Made by a program: the position numbers and the translations under genes. A stretch of 64,000 nt of DNA from Bacillota bacterium. GTDB lineage: Bacteria; Bacillota; Clostridia; DSM-8532. Below are positions 7,580 through 16,747 of the stretch, piece by piece. Numbering within the stretch: the stretch's first letter is position 1; each line of letters starts with the position of its first letter. The stretch covers positions 62,001 through 126,000 of the forward strand of contig JAEZLR010000030.1 in the NCBI GenBank assembly GCA_023415205.1. The letters run 5' to 3'. A model generated the notes under the pieces. That model was not told where the DNA came from. It did not search any database and saw only the letters and a list, made by a program, of their open reading frames with translations.

Positions 7580-8050
7580 GTGCCAAGAAGAGGACATGTA
7601 CCCAAGAGAGACGTACTTGCCGATCCTATCTATAACGATAAGACTGTTACCAGACTTATCAACAATATTATGCTGGACGGTAAGAAAGGTGTTGCACAAA
7701 GAATTGTTTATGATGCGTTCAATATCATAAAGGAGAAAACCGGAAAGAATCCCCTTGAGGTTTTTGAACTGGCAATGAACAATATTATGCCCGTACTCGA
7801 GGTTAAAGCCAGAAGAGTCGGTGGTGCAACCTATCAGGTTCCTATGGAAGTAAGACCTGCAAGAAAACAGGCTTTGGGCCTGCGTTGGCTGACCGGATAC
7901 GCTAGGAAAAGAAGTGAGCGTACCATGTCAGAAAGACTTGCCGGTGAGATCATGGATGCAACCAATAGTTTGGGAGCAGCCGTGAAGAAGAAGGATGACA
8001 CCCATAAGATGGCAGAGGCCAACAAGGCTTTTGCAAACTACAGGTGGTAA
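7580..8050 (+). CDS. rpsG: 30S ribosomal protein S7
   Basis: A 156-residue S7 of normal length with the RNA-binding beta-hairpin RVGGATYQVPMEV and the C-terminal AFANYRW. Starts with GTG at 7580, preceded by AAAGGAGGG. S7 nucleates assembly of the 30S head and is a known translational autoregulator of its operon in E. coli, which is relevant to the long structured gap upstream. Confidence 0.97.
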   Translation: MPRRGHVPKRDVLADPIYNDKTVTRLINNIMLDGKKGVAQRIVYDAFNIIKEKTGKNPLEVFELAMNNIMPVLEVKARRVGGATYQVPMEVRPARKQALGLRWLTGYARKRSERTMSERLAGEIMDATNSLGAAVKKKDDTHKMAEANKAFANYRW

Positions 8051-8098
8051 TTTTAATCGCAGCAAACAATGCAATATTACATCGAAAGGAGGGTATCG

Positions 8099-10180
8099 AT
8101 GCCCAGAGAATTCAGCCTGGAAAACACACGAAACATCGGTATTATGGCACACATCGACGCAGGTAAAACAACCACCACGGAAAGAATTTTGTTCTATACT
8201 GGTCGTACCCACAAGATCGGTGAAACACATGAAGGTTCGGCAACCATGGACTGGATGGAGCAGGAACAGGAAAGAGGTATTACCATTACTTCCGCTGCAA
8301 CCACTGCTCAATGGAAACATTGCCGTATTAACATTATAGACACACCTGGACATGTTGACTTTACAGTTGAAGTTGAACGTTCCTTGCGCGTGCTCGACGG
8401 ATCAATCACGCTCTTCTGTGCGAAGGGCGGTGTTGAGCCCCAGTCGGAAACCGTTTGGAGACAGGCCGATAAATACGGAGTACCGCGTATTGCCCATGTC
8501 AATAAAATGGACATTATGGGTGCGGACTTTTTTAGGTGTGTGCAGATGATGAAGGATAGGCTGCATGCCAATGCAGTACCCATTCAGCTTCCTATTGGTA
8601 AGGAAGATCATTTTGCTGGCATCATCGACCTTGTTAAAAATAAGGCCTACTATTACAGAGATGACCTTGGAAAAGTTATTGACGAGCTTGAGATCCCTGA
8701 GGATATGAAGGAGCTCGCAGAGGAATACCGTTTCAAGTTGGTTGAAGCTGTTGCCGAACTCGACGAGGAGCTCTTGAACAAGTATCTTGAGGGTGAGGAA
8801 CTCACTCTTGAGGAGCTCAAGAAGGGTATTCGTGTAGCAACCATAGCCAATAAGATCATTCCTGTAACCTGTGGTTCATCCTACAAAAACAAAGGCGTAC
8901 AACGCTTATTGGATTGTATCGTGGACTACATGCCGTCTCCTCTTGACATCCCTGATATCAAGGGTGTAAAAGTTGATTCCGACGAAGAGGATACCAGACC
9001 CACCTCTGACAACGCACCATTTGCGGCTCTGGCCTTTAAGATTATGACCGATCCCTATGTAGGAAGACTCTCCTTCTTCCGAGTATATTCAGGAACACTG
9101 GACGCTGGTTCATATGTCCTGAACGCTACAAAGAACAAGCGCGAGAGAATCGGTCGAATTCTGCAGATGCATGCCAATGACCGTAAGGATATCGAGAAGG
9201 TTTATTCCGGAGACATTGCCGCAGCAGTGGGCCTTAAGAATACGACCACCGGCGATACACTCTGTGATGAGAATCAGCCTATTATTCTCGAATCCATGGA
9301 GTTCCCGGAGCCTGTTATCAATGTGGCTATTGAACCCAAGACCAAAGCAGGACAGGAGAAGATGGGTATTGCCCTTCAGAAGCTTGCTGAAGAAGACCCA
9401 ACCTTCCGTGTATATACTGATCAGGAAACTGGGCAAACCATCATTGCAGGTATGGGTGAGCTTCACCTGGAAATCATTGTTGACCGTATGTTGAGAGAGT
9501 TCAAGGTTGAGGCCAATGTAGGTAAGCCCCAGGTTTCTTACAAGGAAACCATCCGTAAGGCTGTTAAGGCCGAAGGAAAGTTCGTTCGTCAATCGGGTGG
9601 TAAGGGTCAATACGGCCACTGTGTGATCGAAGTTGAACCCCTTGAACCCGGTAAGGGCTATGAATTCGTTAATAAGATCGTGGGTGGTGTGGTTCCCAAG
9701 GAATACATCCCTGCTATCGACAACGGTATTCGTGATGCCATGAACAGCGGTGTGGTTGCCGGTTATCAGGTGCTTGACCTTAAGGTTACCCTGATTGACG
9801 GTTCCTACCATGAAGTTGACTCTTCAGAAATGGCCTTTAAGGTTGCCGGATCCATGGCGATTAAAGAAGCTATGAGAAAGGCAGATCCTGTACTTCTCGA
9901 GCCAATCATGAAAGTTGACGTCACCACCCCCGATGATTACATGGGCGATGTTATGGGCGACCTTAACTCCCGCCGTGGCCGCATTGAGGGTATGGATGCT
10001 ATTTCAGGCGCACAGAACATTCATTCCTTCGTTCCCCTGTCCGAGATGTTCGGATACGCTACTGACCTTCGTTCAAGCACACAGGGTCGCGCAACCTATA
10101 CCATGACGCCCTCTCACTATGAACAGGTTCCCAAGAGCGTGCAGGAACAAATTGCCGAAGGCAGAAAGCCTAAGGCATAA
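8099..10180 (+). CDS. fusA: Translation elongation factor G
   Basis: A 693-residue EF-G. GTPase motifs AHIDAGKTT (G1), RGITITSAATT (switch II side), DTPGH (G3) and NKMD (G4) are intact, and domain IV carries the GQYGHC and GVVAGY regions. The ATG at 8099 follows GAAAGGAGGG; an upstream in-frame ATG at 8069 has no ribosome binding site. Catalyses tRNA-mRNA translocation. Transcribed with rpsL-rpsG, while tuf has an additional promoter. Confidence 0.97.
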   Translation: MPREFSLENTRNIGIMAHIDAGKTTTTERILFYTGRTHKIGETHEGSATMDWMEQEQERGITITSAATTAQWKHCRINIIDTPGHVDFTVEVERSLRVLDGSITLFCAKGGVEPQSETVWRQADKYGVPRIAHVNKMDIMGADFFRCVQMMKDRLHANAVPIQLPIGKEDHFAGIIDLVKNKAYYYRDDLGKVIDELEIPEDMKELAEEYRFKLVEAVAELDEELLNKYLEGEELTLEELKKGIRVATIANKIIPVTCGSSYKNKGVQRLLDCIVDYMPSPLDIPDIKGVKVDSDEEDTRPTSDNAPFAALAFKIMTDPYVGRLSFFRVYSGTLDAGSYVLNATKNKRERIGRILQMHANDRKDIEKVYSGDIAAAVGLKNTTTGDTLCDENQPIILESMEFPEPVINVAIEPKTKAGQEKMGIALQKLAEEDPTFRVYTDQETGQTIIAGMGELHLEIIVDRMLREFKVEANVGKPQVSYKETIRKAVKAEGKFVRQSGGKGQYGHCVIEVEPLEPGKGYEFVNKIVGGVVPKEYIPAIDNGIRDAMNSGVVAGYQVLDLKVTLIDGSYHEVDSSEMAFKVAGSMAIKEAMRKADPVLLEPIMKVDVTTPDDYMGDVMGDLNSRRGRIEGMDAISGAQNIHSFVPLSEMFGYATDLRSSTQGRATYTMTPSHYEQVPKSVQEQIAEGRKPKA

Positions 10181-10193
10181 CCCAGTGAAGCTA

Positions 10194-10222
10194 TTGCTTT
10201 AAATATTCAATCATTATATAAT
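10194..10222 (+). promoter_or_regulatory. Promoter in front of tuf
   Basis: TTGCTT (10194-10199), 17 bases, TATAAT (10217-10222). It would start transcription about 10229, inside a perfect inverted repeat, and give tuf an expression boost independent of fusA read-through. Confidence 0.65.
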
Positions 10223-10244
10223 TTTGAATCATCAGTGATTCAAA
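10223..10244. promoter_or_regulatory. Perfect 9-bp inverted repeat at the tuf start point
   Basis: TTTGAATCA (10223-10231), a TCAG spacer and TGATTCAAA (10236-10244). It begins directly after the -10 element and spans the predicted start point, so it could be an operator for the tuf promoter or, in read-through mRNA from fusA, a hairpin 20 bases before the tuf start. Confidence 0.5.
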
Positions 10245-10264
10245 TGAAGGAGGTTTATTCTCAA

Positions 10265-11470
10265 ATGGCAAAGGCAAAATTTGAACGTAACAAGCCCCAC
10301 GTAAACATTGGTACAATTGGTCACGTTGACCATGGTAAGACCTCTCTTACCGCTGCTATCACCAAGGTTCTCGCTATGGCGGATACTACCATCGAGTTCA
10401 AGGCTTATGATGCTATCGACTCAGCTCCTGAAGAAAAGGCACGTGGTATCACCATCAACACCGCTCACGTTGAGTATCAGACCGCTAATCGTCACTATGC
10501 TCACGTTGACTGCCCTGGCCATGCTGACTATGTTAAGAACATGATCACTGGTGCAGCTCAGATGGACGGTGCTATCCTCGTTGTTTCCGCTGCTGATGGT
10601 CCCATGCCTCAGACTCGTGAACACATTCTCCTCGCTGGTCAGGTTGGCGTTCCTAAGATCGTTGTATTCCTGAACAAGTGCGATATGGTTGACGACGATG
10701 AACTCATCGAGCTCGTTGAAATGGAATTAAGAGAACTTTTAAGCACCTATGATTTCGACGGTGATAACACACCTTTCGTCAGAGGTTCTGCTCTTAATGT
10801 TCTTGAAAGCAGCTCCAAGGATCCTAACGCTCCTGAATATGCTTGCATTCATGAGCTCATGAAGAATGTTGACGAATACATTCCTACCCCTGCTCGTCCT
10901 ACTGATATGCCTTTCTTGATGCCTGTAGAAGACGTATTCACCATCACTGGTCGTGGTACTGTTGCTACTGGTAGAGTTGAAAGAGGCGTAGTTAAGGTTG
11001 GCGACGAAGTTGAAATCGTTGGTTTGATGGATGCTCCCAAGAAGACCACCGTTACCGGCGTTGAAATGTTCCGTAAGCTCCTTGATCAGGCAGTTGCCGG
11101 CGACAACATCGGCGCTCTTCTCCGTGGTGTTCAGAGAACAGATATCGAAAGAGGACAGGTTCTGGCTAAGCCCGGTTCCATTACTCCTCATACCAAGTTT
11201 ACCGCTCAGGTATACGTTTTGACCGCTGCAGAAGGTGGCCGTTCAAAGCCTTTCTTCTCCGGTTACAGACCTCAGTTCTATTTCAGAACCACCGACGTTA
11301 CAGGTAACATCAAGCTCCCCGAAGGTGTTGAGATGTGTATGCCTGGTGACAACGTTATCATGGAAATCGAACTGATCACTCCTATTGCTATGGAAAAGGG
11401 TCTTAAGCTCGCTATCCGTGAAGGTGGCAGAACTGTTGGATCAGGTTCCGTTGTTGAAGTTTTGAAGTAA
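10265..11470 (+). CDS. tuf: Translation elongation factor Tu
   Basis: A 401-residue EF-Tu. GHVDHGKT (G1), the RGITINTAHVEY switch region, DCPGH (G3) and NKCD (G4) are all present, and the C-terminal barrel domains end VGSGSVVEVLK. The ATG at 10265 has AAGGAGG upstream; the in-frame ATG ten codons earlier lies in the inverted repeat region. Delivers aminoacyl-tRNA to the ribosome. Last gene of the str operon, closed by a strong terminator; only one tuf copy is in the window. Confidence 0.98.
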   Translation: MAKAKFERNKPHVNIGTIGHVDHGKTSLTAAITKVLAMADTTIEFKAYDAIDSAPEEKARGITINTAHVEYQTANRHYAHVDCPGHADYVKNMITGAAQMDGAILVVSAADGPMPQTREHILLAGQVGVPKIVVFLNKCDMVDDDELIELVEMELRELLSTYDFDGDNTPFVRGSALNVLESSSKDPNAPEYACIHELMKNVDEYIPTPARPTDMPFLMPVEDVFTITGRGTVATGRVERGVVKVGDEVEIVGLMDAPKKTTVTGVEMFRKLLDQAVAGDNIGALLRGVQRTDIERGQVLAKPGSITPHTKFTAQVYVLTAAEGGRSKPFFSGYRPQFYFRTTDVTGNIKLPEGVEMCMPGDNVIMEIELITPIAMEKGLKLAIREGGRTVGSGSVVEVLK

Positions 11471-11495
11471 TTTGAAACTCACTGTTTTCTATAGT

Positions 11496-11529
11496 AAGGG
11501 ACTGTCTTGCAAAAGACAGTCCCTTTTTT
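11496..11529 (+). terminator. Terminator after tuf
   Basis: AAGGGACTGTCTT (11496-11508) pairs perfectly over 13 bases with AAGACAGTCCCTT (11513-11525) across a GCAA tetraloop, followed by a run of six T. A textbook strong intrinsic terminator that separates the str operon from lon. Confidence 0.95.
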
Positions 11530-11709
11530 GATTGGACATTCTTTTTTTGAAGGCTATTCTACCTTAAAAATAACGGTTCATATCTACATTTGAAAATAAG
11601 GACTGGTAACGCGGTTTTCTTAAGTGATATCAAGGGTATATCAAATATAAACAATAAGAGTTAAAATATATAAAAGCTTACTAACACTGTGAAATGGTAA
11701 AAGAAACAT

Positions 11710-11738
11710 TTGAAAAGGGAGGTGGTCACCTTTATAAT
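11710..11738 (+). promoter_or_regulatory. Promoter of lon with a dyad in the spacer
   Basis: TTGAAA (11710-11715), 17 bases, TATAAT (11733-11738). The spacer holds the dyad AGGTG-GT-CACCT (11720-11731), well placed for a repressor. It does not resemble the CtsR (GGTCAAA repeats) or HrcA (CIRCE) operators of heat-shock genes. The rest of 11530-11709 is AT-rich with nothing recognisable. Confidence 0.6.
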
Positions 11739-11789
11739 GGTACTAGCTGATAACGCAAGAGGCCTTACGGGTATGAAAGGATGATTAGC

Positions 11790-14210
11790 ATGCCGAAGAC
11801 CATAAAGAATGACATGATTCGCAATATGCCTATGCTGCCCTTAAGGGGCATTGTAGTTTACCCCTATATGATTCTTCATTTTGATGTGGGGCGTTTAAAG
11901 TCCATCAAGGCGATAGAAGAAGCGATGCTCAAAGAGCAGCTTATCTTTCTGGCCGCACAGAAGGACCCCAACATGGAAGATCCCAAATTTGACGAAATTA
12001 ATGTTTACGGTACCATCGCAAGGATTAAGCAGCTATTAAGGCTCCCCGGAGATACCATTCGTGTATTGGTTGAGGGGATTGATCGAGCAAAAATCGTAAA
12101 CTTTATTCAGGATGACCCCTACTACCAAGTGGATATTATGGAGCTTAAAAAGGTTTCACTCCTGAATACAAAAGCAGATAACCAAGCACTTGCCAGACAG
12201 GTCATCGAACATTTTGAAAAGTACGCCAAGCTATCAGGGAAGATTTCCCCCGATGCGACGCTTTCCATTACCAACATTGATGATTTGACTCGCCTGCCGG
12301 ATGTGATCGCCTCTAATCTGGGCATATCCATTGAACTTAAGCAGAACATCCTGGAGGAGCTGTCTCCAAAGAGGCGTTTGACTAAGCTTCTGGATATACT
12401 GGCCAATGAGAATGAAATTCTTGAAATAGAGAAGAACATCACCACCAAGGTGCGTCAACAGATTGATAAAAACCAGAAGGAATACTATCTTCGTGAGCAG
12501 TTGAAGGCTATCCAGAAGGAACTGGGAGATGCCTCCGACCTGGCCACCGAGATTGAGGAATACCGGGACAAGATTGACGAGGCCCAGCTTCCCGAGGAAG
12601 TAAAGAAAAAAGCAAACAAGGAATTAGACAGATTATCCCGTATGCACTCCTCATCGGCTGAAAGCGGCGTTATCAGAACCTATTTGGATATTATTACTGA
12701 GATCCCATGGAACAAAAAAACTGAGGAGAAGCTGGATATTAAGCATGCTGCCGAAATTCTGGACAGAGACCATTTTGGCCTGGAAAAGGTCAAGGAAAGG
12801 ATTCTTGAATATTTGGCGGTTCGTAAAATGAAGAATGGCCTTCATGGCCCCATAATTTGTTTTGCAGGGCCTCCCGGCGTGGGGAAAACCTCCATTGCCA
12901 AATCCATTGCCGAAGCCCTCAACCGTAACTATGTCAGAATGTCCTTAGGCGGCGTACGTGATGAGGCTGAGATCAGAGGCCATCGCAGAACCTATGTGGG
13001 CTCCATGCCTGGCCGTATTATTAATGCCCTCCGACAGGCAGGCTCAGCTAATCCTCTGATCCTTCTGGATGAGATCGATAAAATGTCGGGGGACTATAAA
13101 GGGGATCCTGCTTCTGCCATGCTGGAGGTGCTGGATGCCGAACAGAATAAGGATTTCAGGGATCATTACCTGGAACTGCCCTTTGATCTGTCGGATGTCA
13201 TGTTTCTCACCACCGCCAACTATAAGGAGGCCATCCCAAGGCCGCTTCTGGATCGTATGGAGGTTATCGACCTCACCGGCTATACTGAGGATGAGAAGAC
13301 CAGTATTGCCTCACGGTACCTGATTCCAAAGCAACTGGTGCTTCATGGTGTGGAGCCTTCACTGATACGCTTTGATGAGTCGGCTATCCGTGAGATTATT
13401 ATTCACTATACCCGTGAGGCAGGGGTCAGAACCCTTGAACGTCAGGTGGCTACGGTTATCCGTAAGGCTACTAAGCTAATTGTCACAGGGGAGAAAAAGA
13501 GTATCCGTATTACTCAGAGAAGCATTAAGGGCTTCCTTGGGGCGCAAAAATTCCTCTATGACAAGACTAACGAGCAGGATGAGATCGGTATTGTAAGAGG
13601 CCTTGCCTGGACGCCTGTGGGAGGGGACACCATGCCTATTGAGGTCAATCTCATGCATGGCGATGGTGGTCTTGAACTGACGGGTCAGTTGGGTGATGTG
13701 ATGAAGGAATCCGCACGGATTGCCAGGAGCTATATTCGTTCAGTGGCCGATGAATACGGCATTGATTCGGACTTCCATAAAAAGTTTGACATGCATATAC
13801 ATGTTCCTGAGGGAGCCATTCCAAAGGATGGGCCTTCTGCTGGAATTACCTTGGCAACGGCCATGATCTCAGCCATTACCAAAATTCCTGCCCGTAAGAA
13901 TGTGGCCATGACGGGTGAGATCACACTAAGGGGCAGGGTGCTTCCTATCGGCGGACTGAAGGAGAAGGTTCTTGCAGCTCATCGTGCCGGTGTGAATACC
14001 GTCCTCATTCCTTGGGAGAATAAAAAGGATATTGAAGAGATTCCTGAGAATGTGAGAAAAGCAGTGCGCCTGATTCCTGTGGCCCAGATGAGCGATGTCA
14101 TCAAGTATGCATTGGTTCAGAAACCCACAAAGGCGAAGCCTCAGTGCCCCAAGGAGACGGTAGTTCTTGATCAGGCGGCTAATGAGGCGGCTGTGACTCT
14201 AGAACACTAA
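11790..14210 (+). CDS. lon: ATP-dependent protease Lon (LonA)
   Basis: An 806-residue LonA. Domain order is the N-terminal substrate-binding LAN domain (about 1-200), a coiled-coil middle (about 200-310), AAA+ with Walker A GPPGVGKT and Walker B LILLDEID, and the S16 protease domain with the serine in DGPSAG and the lysine in GGLKEK. It degrades damaged and regulatory proteins in the cytoplasm. The ATG at 11790 follows AAAGGA at eight bases; an in-frame ATG three codons upstream overlaps that site. It is followed by its own terminator, so it is a single-gene unit. Confidence 0.95.
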   Translation: MPKTIKNDMIRNMPMLPLRGIVVYPYMILHFDVGRLKSIKAIEEAMLKEQLIFLAAQKDPNMEDPKFDEINVYGTIARIKQLLRLPGDTIRVLVEGIDRAKIVNFIQDDPYYQVDIMELKKVSLLNTKADNQALARQVIEHFEKYAKLSGKISPDATLSITNIDDLTRLPDVIASNLGISIELKQNILEELSPKRRLTKLLDILANENEILEIEKNITTKVRQQIDKNQKEYYLREQLKAIQKELGDASDLATEIEEYRDKIDEAQLPEEVKKKANKELDRLSRMHSSSAESGVIRTYLDIITEIPWNKKTEEKLDIKHAAEILDRDHFGLEKVKERILEYLAVRKMKNGLHGPIICFAGPPGVGKTSIAKSIAEALNRNYVRMSLGGVRDEAEIRGHRRTYVGSMPGRIINALRQAGSANPLILLDEIDKMSGDYKGDPASAMLEVLDAEQNKDFRDHYLELPFDLSDVMFLTTANYKEAIPRPLLDRMEVIDLTGYTEDEKTSIASRYLIPKQLVLHGVEPSLIRFDESAIREIIIHYTREAGVRTLERQVATVIRKATKLIVTGEKKSIRITQRSIKGFLGAQKFLYDKTNEQDEIGIVRGLAWTPVGGDTMPIEVNLMHGDGGLELTGQLGDVMKESARIARSYIRSVADEYGIDSDFHKKFDMHIHVPEGAIPKDGPSAGITLATAMISAITKIPARKNVAMTGEITLRGRVLPIGGLKEKVLAAHRAGVNTVLIPWENKKDIEEIPENVRKAVRLIPVAQMSDVIKYALVQKPTKAKPQCPKETVVLDQAANEAAVTLEH

Positions 14211-14247
14211 AAAATTAGGATGGACGTTTTAGTTTATGCTATAATAA

Positions 14248-14277
14248 TTGCAGGCTTTAAAAGCCTGCAATTTTTTT
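14248..14277 (+). terminator. Terminator after lon
   Basis: TTGCAGGCTTT and AAAGCCTGCAA form an 11-bp stem and are followed by seven T, 38 bases after the lon stop. Confidence 0.93.
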
Positions 14278-14401
14278 AAGTAGCCAGGGAGAACCGATGA
14301 AGGAAAAGGGCCCCCCGCTACCGGGACATTTTTAGGCAAATCATGAGGAAGGTTGCGGTTTATAACCATAAAAAAGGATCGTAAAGCGCTTAGGAGGGAA
14401 A

Positions 14402-15583
14402 ATGCTGACAGTCAAGAACGCAAAAATTTTAACCATGGCCGGAGTAGACTATCCTTTGGGCTATATTAGCTGCAGGGATGGCATCATCACGGCCATTGGG
14501 CCTATGGACATCATGCCCGAGCCTTTAAAAACGGATACCGTAATCGATGCTAAAGGGAAGACCCTACTGCCTGGTTTGATAGACAGCCATAGCCATATCG
14601 GTGTTGTAGAGGATGCGGTAGGCTTTGAGGGGGATGATGTCAATGAGATGACCGATCCTGTCACACCCCACTTGAGGGCCATTGATGGAATCTACCATGC
14701 AGACCGGGCGTTTGAAGAGGCACGCCAGAATGGCATTACCACCGTTATTACCGGACCCGGGAGTGCCAATGTAATCGGAGGGCAGTTTGCGGCCCTTAAA
14801 ACCTATGGGCGGACTGTTGATGAAATGGTCATTAAAGCGCCCTGTGCCATGAAAATAGCCTTTGGTGAAAATCCCAAAACCGTTTATCATGAGAAGCATC
14901 AGGCGCCGGCAACCCGTATGGCCACTGCGGCTCTCTTAAGAGAGCAGCTGTTTAAAGCCAAGGAGTATCTGGAGGCGCTTAACGAATATGAGGAAGATAA
15001 AGAGGAAAATGACCGTCCTGAGTTTGACATGAAGCTCCATGCCCTGGTTCCCGTCATTAAAGGGGAATTGGTGGTCAAGGCTCATGCCCACAGGGCGGAT
15101 GATATTATAACCGCCATTCGCATTGCCCAGGAGTTCAAACTGGATATGACACTGGATCACTGTACCGAAGGCTGGATGATTGCGGATGTTCTCAAGGAAT
15201 ATGGCTATGACGTGATTCTGGGGCCTCTCTTAACGGATCGGTCCAAGATTGAGTTGCGTAATCAAACCCTTAGGGCACCGGGGTTACTTGCCGAGGCGGG
15301 GATCAACGTGGCCATCATGAGCGACCACCCTTGTGTTCCAAGCCAACACCTTATGCTATGTGCCGCCCTTGCGGTTCGGGAAGGAATGCGTGAGGAGGAT
15401 GCCCTAAAAGCCATTACGATTCATGCGGCCAGAAGTGTTCGCCTTGAGAAGCGTATCGGAAGCCTGGAAGTCGGGAAGGATGCAGATATGGTGCTCTATG
15501 AGGGTCATCCCTTCGACTATACGGGCAAGGTCTGTATGACCTTTATCAATGGGCGTCCAGTCTATGAAAGACAAGAAGGATAA
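14402..15583 (+). CDS. Amidohydrolase, imidazolonepropionase-like
   Basis: A 393-residue metal-dependent hydrolase of the amidohydrolase superfamily. After a small beta-sandwich start (VKNAKILTM) comes GLIDSHSHIG with the HxH metal pair, then KAHAHRADD, LDHCTEG and the catalytic aspartate region MSDHPCVPS, and a C-terminal GSLEVGKDADMVLYEG. This arrangement matches imidazolonepropionase-like and prolidase-like amidohydrolases of unknown substrate. AGGAGGG precedes the ATG. It is five bases before tsaE, so the two are probably co-transcribed; no histidine-degradation genes are nearby, so I do not assign hutI. Confidence 0.85.
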   Translation: MLTVKNAKILTMAGVDYPLGYISCRDGIITAIGPMDIMPEPLKTDTVIDAKGKTLLPGLIDSHSHIGVVEDAVGFEGDDVNEMTDPVTPHLRAIDGIYHADRAFEEARQNGITTVITGPGSANVIGGQFAALKTYGRTVDEMVIKAPCAMKIAFGENPKTVYHEKHQAPATRMATAALLREQLFKAKEYLEALNEYEEDKEENDRPEFDMKLHALVPVIKGELVVKAHAHRADDIITAIRIAQEFKLDMTLDHCTEGWMIADVLKEYGYDVILGPLLTDRSKIELRNQTLRAPGLLAEAGINVAIMSDHPCVPSQHLMLCAALAVREGMREEDALKAITIHAARSVRLEKRIGSLEVGKDADMVLYEGHPFDYTGKVCMTFINGRPVYERQEG

Positions 15584-15588
15584 TCAGC

Positions 15589-16029
15589 ATGGGCAAAGAT
15601 ATCCAGACCTTTATCACCCGCTCTGAAGCGGAGACCCTTGCCTTGGGTCAGAAAATTGGACAGGCCCTTGAACCAGGTACCGCCATCAGCCTTGAAGGGG
15701 ATCTGGGCACGGGCAAAACGGCATTGACCAAGGGAATTGCACTGTCACTGGGGATTACGGAGCCCATTACCAGCCCCACCTTTACCCTTGTGAATACCTA
15801 TGAAGGGACTATGACACTCCATCATTTTGATGTCTATCGTGTGGAGGATGCCGAGGAACTCTATACCATCGGGTGGGAGGAGTATTTTTCCGAGGAGACC
15901 ATAACGGTGGTGGAATGGGGGAATTTGTTCCCGGAGCTTCTTCCTCCTGAAACCCTGCATATCAAACTCTCCCGCCAAGGGAATGATTCTGAAAGCCGTA
16001 TCATTACCATTGAAAGGCAGGTTATGTAA
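15589..16029 (+). CDS. tsaE: tRNA t6A biosynthesis ATPase TsaE
   Basis: A 146-residue P-loop protein with GDLGTGKTALTKG near residue 38, a PTFTLVNTYEG switch region and a conserved HFDVYR, the TsaE (YjeE) hallmarks. With TsaB and TsaD it makes the threonylcarbamoyl-adenosine modification at tRNA position 37. Directly followed by tsaB after one base; tsaD itself is not in this cluster or the window. Confidence 0.94.
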   Translation: MGKDIQTFITRSEAETLALGQKIGQALEPGTAISLEGDLGTGKTALTKGIALSLGITEPITSPTFTLVNTYEGTMTLHHFDVYRVEDAEELYTIGWEEYFSEETITVVEWGNLFPELLPPETLHIKLSRQGNDSESRIITIERQVM

Positions 16030-16030
16030 T

Positions 16031-16735
16031 ATGCTCACTCTGGCCATTGATACTTCTTGCCTCACCGCCTCCTGTGCTATCTGCGAAGAGGGTAAGGTTC
16101 TTGGGGAAATAACCATCCAGAATGGGAAAACCCATTCCCAAAAAATAATTCCCATGGCTAAAAGCCTCCTTGACCTCTTGGACAAGGATTTCAAGGACAT
16201 GGATCTCTTTGCCGCCTCCATAGGGCCGGGATCCTTTACAGGGCTGAGAATTGGTGTGGTCACGGTTAAAGGGCTGGCATACTCCCTTAAAAGGCCTGTT
16301 TGTGGTATTCCCACCCTTGATGCCCTGGCTTATTCGGTGCCTGATTTCACGGGACTGATTATCCCCATGCTGGATGCTAGGAATAATCAGGTGTTTACGG
16401 CTGCCTACCATAAGGAGCAGCAAACCCTCCATAAGGTTTGGCCTGACAGGGGCCTGACCCTTGACGAGCTAATGGAACACATGGGAGCCTCAGAAGAAAG
16501 GGTGATGGTTCTGGGAGATGCCGTTCCCCTTCACATTCAGCGGCTCAAAGAAGCCTTCAAGGAACGGATTGTTGAAGCGCCGCCCACTCTTTTCACTCCC
16601 AGAGCGGCAAGCTGTGCCATCTTAGCTGAAAAAGCCTATCTTAGCAATCAGGGTGTCAATGCCTTCGAGCTAGAACCCCTTTATTTACGGAAATCTCAAG
16701 CCGAGCGGATGAAAGACCTTTCTTCCGAAAATTGA
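16031..16735 (+). CDS. tsaB: tRNA t6A biosynthesis protein TsaB
   Basis: A 234-residue actin-fold protein of the TsaB (YeaZ) family: LAIDTSCLTASCA at the start, SIGPGSFTGLRIGV near residue 70 and a family-typical PLYLRKSQAER end. It is the scaffold partner of TsaD. The ATG at 16031, one base after the tsaE stop, gives the family start; an in-frame ATG inside tsaE is rejected. Confidence 0.94.
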   Translation: MLTLAIDTSCLTASCAICEEGKVLGEITIQNGKTHSQKIIPMAKSLLDLLDKDFKDMDLFAASIGPGSFTGLRIGVVTVKGLAYSLKRPVCGIPTLDALAYSVPDFTGLIIPMLDARNNQVFTAAYHKEQQTLHKVWPDRGLTLDELMEHMGASEERVMVLGDAVPLHIQRLKEAFKERIVEAPPTLFTPRAASCAILAEKAYLSNQGVNAFELEPLYLRKSQAERMKDLSSEN

Positions 16736-16747
16736 ACGAGGTATGTC

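Noticed and set aside
9110..9811. Long minus-strand open frame of 233 codons inside fusA
   Set aside because: Antisense frame of a highly biased gene; no ribosome binding site or recognisable domain. The same applies to 59206-60126 (rpoC), 56015-56893 (rpoB) and 31055-31798 (rplB).
11530..11760. Heat-shock operators (CtsR heptads, CIRCE) before lon
   Set aside because: Looked for and not found; only the AGGTG/CACCT dyad is present.
14296..14334. Twelve-codon open frame before the amidohydrolase as a leader peptide
   Set aside because: Only a weak ribosome binding site and no control codons or terminator pair that would suggest attenuation.
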